A DNA stretch of 20,578 nt from a virus. The notes below the pieces were generated by a model. That model was not told the origin of the DNA. It did no database searches and worked only from the letters and a program-made list of their open reading frames with translations. Where the stretch lies: positions 14,191 to 34,768 of the IMG/VR virus record IMGVR_UViG_3300030102_003028, one strand, 5' to 3'. Made by a program: the position numbers and the translations under genes. Shown in pieces: positions 1 to 8,810 of the stretch. Position 1 is the stretch's first letter. Each line of letters begins with the position of its first letter.

Positions 1-1
1 T

Positions 2-1735
2 ATTCGCTTGAACTGTTGAGGTAATACTTCCGTCTGTGTTAGATGATGTAGTACCACCATTGGCTTTCCACTGCCATGCTACATAAGTATCACCAGATTG
101 ATTCCAAGAATTTGCAGTGCCTAAAGTAAAACCATCTGTATCAAAAGATTGTACTGTGTTCCCTGACGCAGTTGCTTCAGCATTAGTATTACTTGGGTGT
201 AAATATTTTAGACTTCCTCTAGTTGAATCTTGAATTGAGCCATGAGACGCATTGTTTCTTTCTTTAATCCATAAAAAATCTGGTTGAAAATCACCTGCAT
301 TGGCATCATTGGTAATAGAATGTCCGTCACTACCATTACCAGAATAAAGTTGTGTATGGAAATAAGCACTACCATCATCAATCGTAGGGGATAAGGCAGT
401 TGCTAGGTTTTTAGTACATAGTGCTAGATAGCCAGAGGGTGGTGCGTAGTAGAAATCACCAAAACCATTATCATCTGCATTTCCTTGTGCAGTTTCTGTT
501 CCTGCAAAACTTCCATTATTTCCAAAATTGAGTATGCCACCACCTGCGTAGGCATCTGAGCCATCACGAAATATTGGGCTATAAGTTCCACTATCTATTG
601 ATGTGACTGTATCTTGTAATGTTCCATTTTTATAAAAAGCAACTGTGTTGTCGTCTAAATTAAAGGCTACCCCTATTTTATCATTATTACCAAATGTAGC
701 TTGTGTGCTAAAAAGACTATCTCCTTTAAGAACATGACCATATCTACTATAATAATGAACTGCCTTAGTAGTATCTGTAAGAGTTGCTTCTGATAATGCT
801 ATACCTACTGCTTCCCTAACATTACTAGTTGTAATTTTTGTTTCAAAATACCATTTGCCTTGTGATACAGCAAATGTAGACCTTGTAAATCCTTGTTGTG
901 ATGTATTGGTATCAATTTTAAGATTTCCTTCAGAAAAGGTACTTCCCGAAGGTGTATCAAGAGGATTGAGGGTACACCAGTTATTAGTCGGTGTATCTGT
1001 TGTTTGGTCAGTAGATGCTAAATTAGTAGGAGTAAAGTTATTACCATTACCAGATTGGTCAGTGCCTAAACTTCCACTGTTTTCAAAATCTAAATAAAAA
1101 CCATTCGTGCCATATGTACCCTCATATTCAATCGGTTTCCATATACCACTATCAGAATCAAATTCACCAAAGTCGGTAGGGGATTTTGCAGTTCCATCAA
1201 TGAAATGAACTTCTGCCATATATCCATCAAAAGATTCACCTGAACCAGTTCCATCATCTCCAGAAACTTGAACTGCACCATGATTAAAATATGTATCGTA
1301 ATTTTGTGATGGATATGTTTCTGTATCAAAGTCAGTAATCTGTACACCATTAATATACATTTTTACTCTATCTGATGCAGTTGATTGAGTAGTATCACAA
1401 GAAACGATTAGGTGGTAAAATGCTGAGGTATCTCGTAATAATGGTGATGCTACTAAATCTAAATCAACTGTTGCTCCTGTGCTTGACCTAAATCTAAATT
1501 GGTCACTACTGTTGAATCTTATAAAAGTTTGATTAGAGCCTACATAATATGAGAATAATCTTCTATTAGAGTCAAGAACAGTATTTTTAAACCATCCACT
1601 AAAAGTCCAAGTTTTTCTATTCCCAGAACTTTGTGTTGCTGTTAATTTAGGTGTATCGCCATCATTAAATCTTAGGGAATTATCAATGCTATAACCTGCG
1701 ACTGCACCATTCCCACCTAGAATAGGGAAAGTCAT
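2..1735 (-). CDS. Large LamG/SPRY tail (receptor-binding) protein, partial
   Basis: This reading frame is open for 578 codons from an ATG at 1735 to the left edge, so the C-terminus lies outside the window. The ATG directly abuts the TAA of the preceding gene. Residues about 18-235 resemble a laminin-G/concanavalin-like jelly roll: a WTFSGWFK strand, the segment KMYINGVQI, and a closing FYLDFENSGSLG...DQSGNGNNFT. Residues about 292-405 look like a SPRY domain (GKWYFETKI, KIGVAFNLDDNTVAFYKNG). The segment after about 430 (GYLALCTKNL, DFQPDFLWIKERN, YVAWQWKANGG) matches a module often seen in marine phage tail proteins. LamG and SPRY folds usually bind carbohydrate or protein, so a role in host recognition at the tail tip is inferred. 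The domain calls come from motif reading only. It is the last visible gene of the leftward late unit. Confidence 0.82.
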   Translation of the reverse strand, partial: MTFPILGGNGAVAGYSIDNSLRFNDGDTPKLTATQSSGNRKTWTFSGWFKNTVLDSNRRLFSYYVGSNQTFIRFNSSDQFRFRSSTGATVDLDLVASPLLRDTSAFYHLIVSCDTTQSTASDRVKMYINGVQITDFDTETYPSQNYDTYFNHGAVQVSGDDGTGSGESFDGYMAEVHFIDGTAKSPTDFGEFDSDSGIWKPIEYEGTYGTNGFYLDFENSGSLGTDQSGNGNNFTPTNLASTDQTTDTPTNNWCTLNPLDTPSGSTFSEGNLKIDTNTSQQGFTRSTFAVSQGKWYFETKITTSNVREAVGIALSEATLTDTTKAVHYYSRYGHVLKGDSLFSTQATFGNNDKIGVAFNLDDNTVAFYKNGTLQDTVTSIDSGTYSPIFRDGSDAYAGGGILNFGNNGSFAGTETAQGNADDNGFGDFYYAPPSGYLALCTKNLATALSPTIDDGSAYFHTQLYSGNGSDGHSITNDANAGDFQPDFLWIKERNNASHGSIQDSTRGSLKYLHPSNTNAEATASGNTVQSFDTDGFTLGTANSWNQSGDTYVAWQWKANGGTTSSNTDGSITSTVQAN

Positions 1736-2347
1736 TTAGAGTTCCTCTGGAAAACTAGCTAGAGGTCTTGTGATATTACCTTCAGCATCTTCAGTCCAAG
1801 TAAATAAAGTTTTTAAAGCATCAACATCAGAACAGGCATTTATTTGTGTTTCCATTTCATTTGATTTTGCTCTTACATTTGCTCTGTAAGTTGCAATATC
1901 ACTAGGAACATTATAATCAGATACTTCAGTTGCTTTGACTACATACCAATCTGTAGGGGATAGTAGTCCACTTGCTTGTGCTTTAATTTTTTTTATTTCT
2001 AATCCTTTTAATCCGTATGATTTGATATCGCCTACTGAAACATCACTAGGCATATCTTCATCACCATCTGCCCATAAAACATTATCTAAAGGTTTTGCAG
2101 TGGCAGTTCCATAACTTCCTGTGACAGTACCACTAGAATAGGCATAACTAACATCAGTATTGATATAATAATTTTCATCTTTTTTATTAGTTGTATCCAT
2201 GACCACTTCATATATGCCAATCGCTTCTCTTTCAGCATTTGACCATAACGTAAAGATTGTTTTCGGATATTGATTATCACCGATAGTAATTCCTTTGTTG
2301 GAGTTTACTATTCTAACAAATTGATTGTTTTCTATTAATGCGTACAT
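1736..2347 (-). CDS. Tail fibre assembly/chaperone-like protein
   Basis: A 203-residue protein. The second half carries a pattern widespread in phage proteins next to tail fibres: ASGLLSPTDWYVVKATE (about 125-141) followed by VPSDIATYRANVR (about 147-159) and a short C-terminal helical part. This resembles DUF4376/tail-fibre-assembly proteins, which in some phages help a fibre to trimerise. Its place between two tail proteins fits that role, but chaperone activity is an inference. The N-terminus (MYALIENNQFVRI) is typical of such accessory proteins. A good Shine-Dalgarno (GGAGTAAAAT before ATG) supports the start. There is no signal peptide or membrane segment. Confidence 0.72.
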   Translation of the reverse strand: MYALIENNQFVRIVNSNKGITIGDNQYPKTIFTLWSNAEREAIGIYEVVMDTTNKKDENYYINTDVSYAYSSGTVTGSYGTATAKPLDNVLWADGDEDMPSDVSVGDIKSYGLKGLEIKKIKAQASGLLSPTDWYVVKATEVSDYNVPSDIATYRANVRAKSNEMETQINACSDVDALKTLFTWTEDAEGNITRPLASFPEEL

Positions 2348-2356
2348 ATTTTACTC

Positions 2357-3265
2357 CTACGATAAGGTTAGGTTCAAGTTACGACCTACCTCTAACCATT
2401 TACTACCATTATATCTAAATACAAACAAATCTCCTTGACTAGCAGTTGTTGTCAATGTGGGTGCTGTATCTGATGCAAATTCATAAGCTGCGTTCCATGT
2501 AAGGGTACGAGAGCCTGTGCCATCTTGGATGACTAACAAAGACACGAACTGTCCAGCTTGGCCATTAGAAGCGGCACCTAAGGTTCTGTTACCACCGAGA
2601 GTTACTTTAGCAACAGGATCAGTAGAAGCATCCCAAGAGATAGTAGCTCCGTCTGTTAATGTTGATTCTGCGTTATAAGCACCTACATTCAAAAGTAAGT
2701 TTGCAGTTTTGAAAGAAGCAACATCAGTACCACCCGCTTTAATATCTATTTGATCGTCAGTATCAGCAGTAATGGAACTATCAGCATCAGCGTCTAAGAT
2801 TAACTCATTACCATTAATATCTACTGTTTGATTAAGGACTGGAATACCACTGTTAGTGGAGTTAAGAATAGAGAGAGCAATAGTAAGACTTTCGTTAGAT
2901 AGTGAACCACTATCCCATGTGACGTTTACTGTTGTGTTTGTAGAGAAAGAAGAAGAAGAAATAGTACCATAAATTGTACCTGTTGAACTTCCTACTGCTC
3001 TTACTCTTCTACCAGCATGATAGATAGATGTGACATCTATTCCATTAACAGTAAAGGATGTACCACTCGCATAAGCGATTGTGAATGATCCATCACCATC
3101 TCCATATTCAAACCAGTTAGCATCGTTCCATTGGGAACGAGAATCTGCTAATACCTGGCGTATTGCATTGTTAATACCACTGGGAGCACAACCCTCACTA
3201 ATATCAATAGAATTGATAGTAGAGTTGTTACCTGCCGTAGTATCATACTCTTTTATTCCAGCCAT
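2357..3265 (-). CDS. Tail fibre/stalk structural protein
   Basis: A 302-residue, Ser/Thr/Asn/Asp-rich beta protein. The N-terminal segment (about 17-46) contains SIDISEGCAPSGINNAIRQV, a pattern common at the start of phage tail-fibre and stalk proteins, where it probably anchors to the tail. Around residues 155-175 is the pattern ELILDADADSSITADTDDQI, typical of fibre shafts in marine phages. The C-terminal 90 residues (VTLGGNRTLGAASNGQAGQF ... FRYNGSKWLEVGRNLNLTLS) form a compact domain found at the tips of many phage structural proteins. The gene has an AAGGAG site upstream and sits between the large ejection-type protein and the tail assembly-like gene. The role is inferred from pattern and context; the exact position in the virion is unknown. 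Confidence 0.75.
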   Translation of the reverse strand: MAGIKEYDTTAGNNSTINSIDISEGCAPSGINNAIRQVLADSRSQWNDANWFEYGDGDGSFTIAYASGTSFTVNGIDVTSIYHAGRRVRAVGSSTGTIYGTISSSSFSTNTTVNVTWDSGSLSNESLTIALSILNSTNSGIPVLNQTVDINGNELILDADADSSITADTDDQIDIKAGGTDVASFKTANLLLNVGAYNAESTLTDGATISWDASTDPVAKVTLGGNRTLGAASNGQAGQFVSLLVIQDGTGSRTLTWNAAYEFASDTAPTLTTTASQGDLFVFRYNGSKWLEVGRNLNLTLS

Positions 3266-3303
3266 TTTCTTTATTGTTCTCCTTTTAAGTTATTATACAA
3301 CAT

Positions 3304-6234
3304 CTACTGTTGTTCTTGTTGTTGACTAATTGCTTTGTCTATAAATTCTGCTGGTTCTCTACTTAAATCAGCTAGAACATTATTTAATATGTAAGTTCTA
3401 AACCATTTACTTAGTGGTTCAGCGTTTTTAGGTAAATCCTCTTGTAACATCTTAACAGCTAATTCGGGATCTAGCATTGCATCTACCAGTATTTTTTCTG
3501 CCACCTCTGTCGGATTAAAACCTAATGTTTTAGATATCCAATTAGATATAGCAAAAACACCTCTTCCTTTAACAATACCATACCAACTAGCTAAAACTAT
3601 TCTTAATCTATTATTGGCTTCTTGTAAGGGTTGAGTGGGAGATCCAGAAATAACTTGAGCATTAATAGCATCAAAAAATATTAATTGATCTATTACTTTT
3701 TTCATAGTCTTTATTTCTTCAGGTGAATAAATTAACTCCAAAGCCTCTCGAGTAGAGGGATTATTATATAAAGCCTCAACTCCACTTTTTTTAATGTAAT
3801 ATCCATCTATATCTCCAGGCAAAGATTTACCTCTTGTAGATTGGTCTATATATTCTGATATAGCTTTTTTAAAACCTTGAACTGCATCTCCTGTTTTATC
3901 TTGTTTTAAGAAAGATAATGTTTCTTGCATTAATTGTTTAGGATTAGGTGAAGAAAATACAGCAGCTACAGCTTGAACAGGATTTCTGTTCAAAAATAAT
4001 TCAGCAGCAGTTAATTGTCTTAATCTTGTCTTATCTGATAACAAACCTCTTGCACTATCAAACTTTTTTTGAAACTCTTTTAGGGCTTTTACTTTTTGAC
4101 CAAACTTGTTTTTATATTCAACTATCTCTTTTTTGATAGAAGGGAATCTATTTAGTATTTCTTGGTAATTGTCTATAAATTTATCTATTCTACTAGGAAT
4201 TAGTTGTCCTTTAGTTCCTGTAATATAATTAGCCAAATCGGTTATTAGATAGTCTCTTACAGCGGCAACAGCAGTTACTTCATTCTCTGAACCATCAATA
4301 ATCTTCTTTAAGTTCTCAGCAGCTTCTAATGCACCACCTTTATTGGGATAGATAAATTTACTTGCTAATTGGCTTTCAGGAATGGCGGTTGCACCTTGTT
4401 GATATTTTTTAGCAAACTCATTACCAACACTTGTTCTAAATTTAGGAACAAATGTATTCTTATAGAAATCAAAGGCTCTTTTGGCTCTTTGCCCAAAAGC
4501 ATCATTTCTTTTGGCTACTTCTTCAACAAGACCATCAATAACCTCTTTTAATTGACTTAATCTTTCAGCAACAGCACCACCTAATTTAATATCTTTCCTT
4601 GCTTCTCTTATTGCATCAGACAGATATGGTCTAATGTTTTGTAGATCACCATAAGATAATTGTCTTTCTTTTTGAGGTTTTAATCTTTTTTGGACAGGCA
4701 CAAATCCAATAACTTTATTCTTTGGTATCTTATCTCCTTTTAAATACTTCTCCAAATCTCTAATAAAACCTAAAGATTTAATTCTTGCTGGTGTTGGATC
4801 TACTTTTCCTTTTTTAGAGGTAATATCTTTTAATACTTCTTTTAAGGATTTTTCAAAACCTTGAACTTCTACTTTTAAGTTAGGATCTATCTTTAACTCC
4901 AAATTAGGATCAATAGCCTTATAGAGATCGTTTTTTTGATTAGTCACTCTAACTAACTCGTCAGAAATACTTTTACTTAATTTAATAGAGGCTTGGGCCT
5001 TAATACCAGACGGATAAGAGTTTTCTAAGTCATTAATAATTTCTGCTAAATCATCTTGTGCTTCTCTAATCTTTATGTCTTTTTCTTTCAAAGTGGCTTG
5101 AACAAAATCTTGAGAAGAGATAGAAGCACCAGGTTTAATTCTTAGTTTGTCTAATTCTTGATTTAATGTTTTGATATTTGATATTTTTCTATCTAGAAAA
5201 AAACCACTAGTTTCTGCTTTTGATGCTAATGATTTTTCTAATCCCACTAAACCAATATTTTTAGAGATAGTTCCTGTTGTGGGTTTAACACCAATTTCTT
5301 GTGCTCTAATAATGTTTTCTTGAAGAGTGTTGACTAAATTATCTCTAGCTGCCTCATCAACAAAAAACTTACCATCTTCTTTCTTTAAGACGTTAGCTTC
5401 TTTAGCAATATTAGCAGCTACATTCTCTTGCATTTTAGATTTAGAGAATGGGGTTCTTATTTGGTCTAAAACTTTACCAGTAAAAGAAACTGCTGGTTGA
5501 ACAACATTGGCTAAAACGGCATCAGCAACAGGCCCAGCCACTAGGGTTTCTGCACCTACTTTAGCTCTTTTTTTAATGTTAGAATCGGCTTCTTCAATAT
5601 CTGTTGGGCCTCCGATTAAGTCTCCTAAAGAGGCAGCATCTTGAGGATTAGTTACAACAAAATCTGCTAGGGCAGCACCTGTAAGACCTGTAATATATTC
5701 TAGTATCTTTTGAGGTTTTCCTTTTAACTTATTAAGAATAGGAACTGCTTCTTTTAATTTTTTAGATTGTACTAGTAATTGACCAGCTTTAAATGCTTGT
5801 GTTGCTGGTAATCCATATTGAACTAAAACAGAAGAAAGTTCTTGTACTCCAGGTAATGTTTCTCCGACTTTTATTTCTGGAATAGTTTCATCAATTTTTT
5901 TAGAAACTTCTTCTTTCCCCATAAGGTCAGAAGGAATCTGTAATAATCCTGATAGAATATCTCTTGCTCCTTTAAATAAAGGAACATTTACATCTAATGT
6001 TCTTAGAGCAAATTTCTTTAACGGATCTCCTTGAGTGGCAGCTTTAATATCAATTTCTAATTGCCCACTATCTGGTTTTTGTTGAACAACTTTAGTTGGG
6101 CCTAAGAACTTATATTCAAATTCTTCTTTAGATACTTTGTCTGAATAAAACTTATTATACAAACTATCAGATAATTTTTGATCATCTATTTTGTCGTATT
6201 GTGGATATTTTTGTCTAAACTGATTAATGTCCAT
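3304..6234 (-). CDS. Large internal virion (DNA ejection) protein
   Basis: The longest gene here, 976 residues. The first 45 residues (MDINQFRQKYPQYDKIDDQK ... KEEFEYKFLG) match a short N-terminal signature seen on many large phage virion proteins, often ahead of lytic transglycosylase or ejection modules. I see no convincing catalytic motif in this copy. The rest is lysine-rich and mostly helical, with small-residue hydrophobic stretches at about 177-195 and 200-210 and coiled-coil-like segments around 310-420. The C-terminus is glutamine-rich (SQQQEQQ). It is the third of three consecutive genes that look like the ejection-protein set of P22-type phages, which enter the cell with the DNA and line a channel through the envelope. 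The ATG directly follows the TAA of the preceding gene, indicating coupled translation. A DarB-like or polyvalent protein is an alternative. Confidence 0.7.
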   Translation of the reverse strand: MDINQFRQKYPQYDKIDDQKLSDSLYNKFYSDKVSKEEFEYKFLGPTKVVQQKPDSGQLEIDIKAATQGDPLKKFALRTLDVNVPLFKGARDILSGLLQIPSDLMGKEEVSKKIDETIPEIKVGETLPGVQELSSVLVQYGLPATQAFKAGQLLVQSKKLKEAVPILNKLKGKPQKILEYITGLTGAALADFVVTNPQDAASLGDLIGGPTDIEEADSNIKKRAKVGAETLVAGPVADAVLANVVQPAVSFTGKVLDQIRTPFSKSKMQENVAANIAKEANVLKKEDGKFFVDEAARDNLVNTLQENIIRAQEIGVKPTTGTISKNIGLVGLEKSLASKAETSGFFLDRKISNIKTLNQELDKLRIKPGASISSQDFVQATLKEKDIKIREAQDDLAEIINDLENSYPSGIKAQASIKLSKSISDELVRVTNQKNDLYKAIDPNLELKIDPNLKVEVQGFEKSLKEVLKDITSKKGKVDPTPARIKSLGFIRDLEKYLKGDKIPKNKVIGFVPVQKRLKPQKERQLSYGDLQNIRPYLSDAIREARKDIKLGGAVAERLSQLKEVIDGLVEEVAKRNDAFGQRAKRAFDFYKNTFVPKFRTSVGNEFAKKYQQGATAIPESQLASKFIYPNKGGALEAAENLKKIIDGSENEVTAVAAVRDYLITDLANYITGTKGQLIPSRIDKFIDNYQEILNRFPSIKKEIVEYKNKFGQKVKALKEFQKKFDSARGLLSDKTRLRQLTAAELFLNRNPVQAVAAVFSSPNPKQLMQETLSFLKQDKTGDAVQGFKKAISEYIDQSTRGKSLPGDIDGYYIKKSGVEALYNNPSTREALELIYSPEEIKTMKKVIDQLIFFDAINAQVISGSPTQPLQEANNRLRIVLASWYGIVKGRGVFAISNWISKTLGFNPTEVAEKILVDAMLDPELAVKMLQEDLPKNAEPLSKWFRTYILNNVLADLSREPAEFIDKAISQQQEQQ

Positions 6235-7272
6235 TTATTCAAAAGTTAAACCTAAGGGGTTTTCAAGTTCTAATTGTTGATCATAATCATAAGGTGTAAT
6301 GCCTAGATCAAAGATACTAGTGGGAAGTCCAGAGTTCGGATTAATTTTATTAAAGAAATTTAAATTGGATTGAGCTCTCTCCTCTGCTCTTTTTCTATAC
6401 ATTTCTAAAAGACTAATCATATTTTGAGGGCTGTTTGAAATTCCTTTTATTTGATCTAAAGCAGCTCTAAAGTCAGCATCAGTAATTCTTCCGTCTGGGT
6501 TATTTGCTTTTGCTATAGAGTAAGCAATAGTTGTGTACAAAGATCTTTTTTTGTCACTTTGACCAGCAATCTCTTCTAACAAGTCTTTGTTTTTTCTTAA
6601 AAACTCACTTTCACTAATTTGGTCACCATCACTTGATAAAAATGTTAAATTTAATGTTTGGCCTATTGTATTTCTAATATTATCAATAGCTGTAACTGTT
6701 GCAGATGGTATATCTGCTGTTAGGGTTTTTGGATCTTTTAAAACATCTACTAATAGATCAATATCTTCTAACAAATTTCCAGTATCTCTTAGTTGAGTTA
6801 CAATTTCTGTTTCTATTTTTTGACCACCTATCTCACTAGGAGTACCAGATATTTGTACTCTCTTTAATTGAGATCTGGTTTCTATTGGTAATGCAGCAAA
6901 TTCTTGTGTTGTTAATGTTTGAGTAGTTCCGTCTGGTAGTGAAAAAGTTATAATGTCAGAGGCAGATAATTCTGGTGGTCTAGTTGCTTCATACAAAGTA
7001 GTTCCTAGTTCTAATCCTTGTAAGGCTCTAGCCAAGTCAGATTGTTCTTTTTGTTGAATCCCTGCTTGAGCACCAGTACCCGCAGCTAAAAGAACCTCTC
7101 CTAATCCAACAGGTCTATCTCTCACTCCCATTAAAGGAAGAACACCTGAGGAAGCACCTAATAGTCCAGCTTGGAGTCTTGTTTGTTGAGGAGATAATAA
7201 ACTTTGTAATTGCTTTGGATCTGGCATTAGTTGAGGAATTAAACCAGCATATTTTTCATATATGTTGGCCAT
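6235..7272 (-). CDS. Probable internal virion (ejection) protein
   Basis: A 345-residue protein I cannot assign to a named family. Residues about 33-72 form an alanine/glycine-rich, weakly hydrophobic helix (LQAGLLGASSGVLPLMG, LLAAGTGAQAG) of the type found in proteins that insert into membranes during DNA ejection. The remainder is helical and charged, with a conserved-looking ANNPDGRITDADFRAALDQI segment near residues 262-281 that is frequent in marine phage virion proteins. It overlaps the upstream gene by one base (TAATG) and is followed directly by the 976-residue gene. The three are therefore probably translated as a coupled set. The role is inferred from position and composition. Confidence 0.62.
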   Translation of the reverse strand: MANIYEKYAGLIPQLMPDPKQLQSLLSPQQTRLQAGLLGASSGVLPLMGVRDRPVGLGEVLLAAGTGAQAGIQQKEQSDLARALQGLELGTTLYEATRPPELSASDIITFSLPDGTTQTLTTQEFAALPIETRSQLKRVQISGTPSEIGGQKIETEIVTQLRDTGNLLEDIDLLVDVLKDPKTLTADIPSATVTAIDNIRNTIGQTLNLTFLSSDGDQISESEFLRKNKDLLEEIAGQSDKKRSLYTTIAYSIAKANNPDGRITDADFRAALDQIKGISNSPQNMISLLEMYRKRAEERAQSNLNFFNKINPNSGLPTSIFDLGITPYDYDQQLELENPLGLTFE

Positions 7273-8096
7273 TAAAAGAATCCTCCTAATAATCCTCCAA
7301 TACCAGCAGCACCTAGGGTACCTGCTGTGCTTAATCCAGCTAAACTACCTAACTGAGCACCACCTAATGCACCACCTAATAAGTTAGCACCTAAGTTTCT
7401 GTAAATAGGTTGTTGTGATACTGTTTGTTGAGATGTCGGAGCACCAATCGATGCTAGGTATTCTCTGAGTTTAGTGTAAGGTTTTTGTTGTTCGAATTGG
7501 AATCGTTGCATTGCATCAGCTAATCTAGCTTCTTCCATTGCTTCTCTTTGTTGACCTACTTGTGCTAGTCTGGAAATATCTGCGTAATCTTGTTGTGCCA
7601 TTTGAGGAGCTAATTGGGCAGCTTGTAATTGTCTTGCACGTTCTTGTTGATATGCTCCACCATAGATTTGAGAGGCAATATCACCCATTCTTCTTCCAGC
7701 AGTTTCTGCCATTGCACCCGAACCATAACGACCACCTTTAGCAAACATAGAACCTAATTGACTTTGAACGTCACCAGCAGCTCTTTGGAATGTTTGTTGT
7801 AGATAAGGATTGGTAGCGGGATCTAGATATTGACCAGTTAAAATGTTTTGAATTTCTGTTTGTGCTGCACCTAATAATGGACTCCCAGCGAGAGCTCTTT
7901 GTTCTTGTAGTTGTAGTGCAGCTTCTGTTTGACCTGAAAAAGGTACATACGTAGCCTCAGGAAAGTATTGAGGTACATCTGATTGATATAACTGTTGTGC
8001 TTGTTGTAGAGCTTCTTGATAATATGGTCTAGTAAACTCAGAAGGTTCTGCTGTTACTGTAGTTGCTTGTTGTGTTGGTTGTGATCCTTTACTCAT
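7272..8096 (-). CDS. Probable ejection protein with glycine-zipper C-terminus
   Basis: A 274-residue, glutamine/alanine-rich, helical protein. The central part has NPYLQQTFQRAAGDVQSQLG (about 96-115) followed by FAKGGRYGSGAMAETAGRR (about 118-136), a pattern shared by many phage tail or ejection proteins. The last 40 residues (about 235-274) are almost entirely Gly, Leu and Ala with GxxxG spacings (ANLLGGALGGAQLG ... GGLLGGFF), resembling membrane-inserting glycine zippers. This is consistent with a small ejection protein like the first of the P22 trio, though no direct family match is claimed. The start is supported by TAAAGGAAATAAA before ATG, and the ATGA overlap couples it to the GNAT-like gene upstream. 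Confidence 0.65.
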   Translation of the reverse strand: MSKGSQPTQQATTVTAEPSEFTRPYYQEALQQAQQLYQSDVPQYFPEATYVPFSGQTEAALQLQEQRALAGSPLLGAAQTEIQNILTGQYLDPATNPYLQQTFQRAAGDVQSQLGSMFAKGGRYGSGAMAETAGRRMGDIASQIYGGAYQQERARQLQAAQLAPQMAQQDYADISRLAQVGQQREAMEEARLADAMQRFQFEQQKPYTKLREYLASIGAPTSQQTVSQQPIYRNLGANLLGGALGGAQLGSLAGLSTAGTLGAAGIGGLLGGFF

Positions 8097-8521
8097 TTTA
8101 TTTCCTTTACAAAGTATACTGCTTGAGGTTCATAGTCTCTCAAAACTTTTGTCCATCCTTTCCGACCAACAATCTCTAATCGTTGGCAATTATTTCTTTT
8201 AGCCCATGCCTCTACTTTTTCTGTAAGAGGTTTGAGCCATGATTCCATATTAGAACCACCAGCGAGAACCCATCTCATTACCCTCATTTGAGGATAATCG
8301 CATACTTCTGTAACAAAGGAGGCTTCTATACCATCGTTCCAACTAATCCATAGTTGCATCCGATTTTCCTTTATATAGTTAAGTATATCATAACTAGAGT
8401 ATGATCCATCGAGGGCTTTCTCTAACTGGGCCTTTACTTGTGGCCAAATAAACTCTAAATCTTCTACGGGTACTTGTGTTACGACTCTACCCAATGATGA
8501 CATATTTGTATGTTCTAACAT
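8093..8521 (-). CDS. GNAT-like phage structural-cluster protein
   Basis: A 142-residue protein resembling GNAT-fold proteins often encoded among podovirus tail genes: QLWISWNDGIEASFVTEV (about 56-73) gives the beta strands, and WAKRNNCQRLEIVGRKGW (about 106-123) the later helix and strand. The usual acetyl-CoA loop (Q/RxxGxG/A) is not evident, so catalytic activity is doubtful. It may be a structural or assembly protein that reuses the fold. The start is uncertain. The ATG at 8521 lies 35 bases inside the upstream gene and has no clear Shine-Dalgarno. The in-frame ATG at 8503 (MSSLGRVV...) fits the look of related proteins better. It overlaps the next gene by four bases. Confidence 0.72.
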   Translation of the reverse strand: MLEHTNMSSLGRVVTQVPVEDLEFIWPQVKAQLEKALDGSYSSYDILNYIKENRMQLWISWNDGIEASFVTEVCDYPQMRVMRWVLAGGSNMESWLKPLTEKVEAWAKRNNCQRLEIVGRKGWTKVLRDYEPQAVYFVKEIK

Positions 8522-8810
8522 GGGAATTATGAGTATGATTTACTGTGGCAGTACCATCTCCCAAACCTGTGAAGTAAATATTATCCATATCTTCCGCTGC
8601 TTTTACTGTAGTGGGCATCAACAAAATAACACTATTGACACCGATACGAGCATCTGTGATTGTTGTTGTTGTACCAACCGTTCCTAATGTCAAACTCCCT
8701 GTAGAGTTTAATTTACCATCTAGAATGTTATTAATAGCATTAGCAGTTAATCTATTTTGTTCGTCTTGATTATCCGTAAATGTAGGAACTTTAAGAAAGT
8801 TTTGCGTCAT
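8487..8810 (-). CDS. Small tail protein with conserved C-terminal domain and HxH
   Basis: A 107-residue protein. Residues about 51-66 (ITDARIGVNSVILLMP) and the ending RTYKYVIIG match a short beta domain found at the C-terminus of many podovirus tail or head-fibre proteins, usually encoded right after the gp10-like gene. The N-terminal 35 residues are helical. The segment HTHNSH (92-97) holds three histidines that could bind a metal ion as in trimeric phage spikes, but this is inferred. AAGGAAAACG before ATG supports the start, and the gene overlaps its upstream neighbour by four bases (ATGA). It is likely an attachment or tip component of the tail; no enzymatic role is seen. Confidence 0.7.
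   Translation of the reverse strand: MTQNFLKVPTFTDNQDEQNRLTANAINNILDGKLNSTGSLTLGTVGTTTTITDARIGVNSVILLMPTTVKAAEDMDNIYFTGLGDGTATVNHTHNSHVRTYKYVIIG

Noticed and set aside
855-1350. Short open frames on both strands inside the left tail gene
   Set aside because: They lie within a 578-codon frame with clear LamG/SPRY patterns. Their translations look compositionally random.
2086-2280. 64-codon minus-strand frame inside the tail assembly-like gene
   Set aside because: It is a shifted-frame reading of a gene with a recognisable protein pattern, and has no independent start signal.
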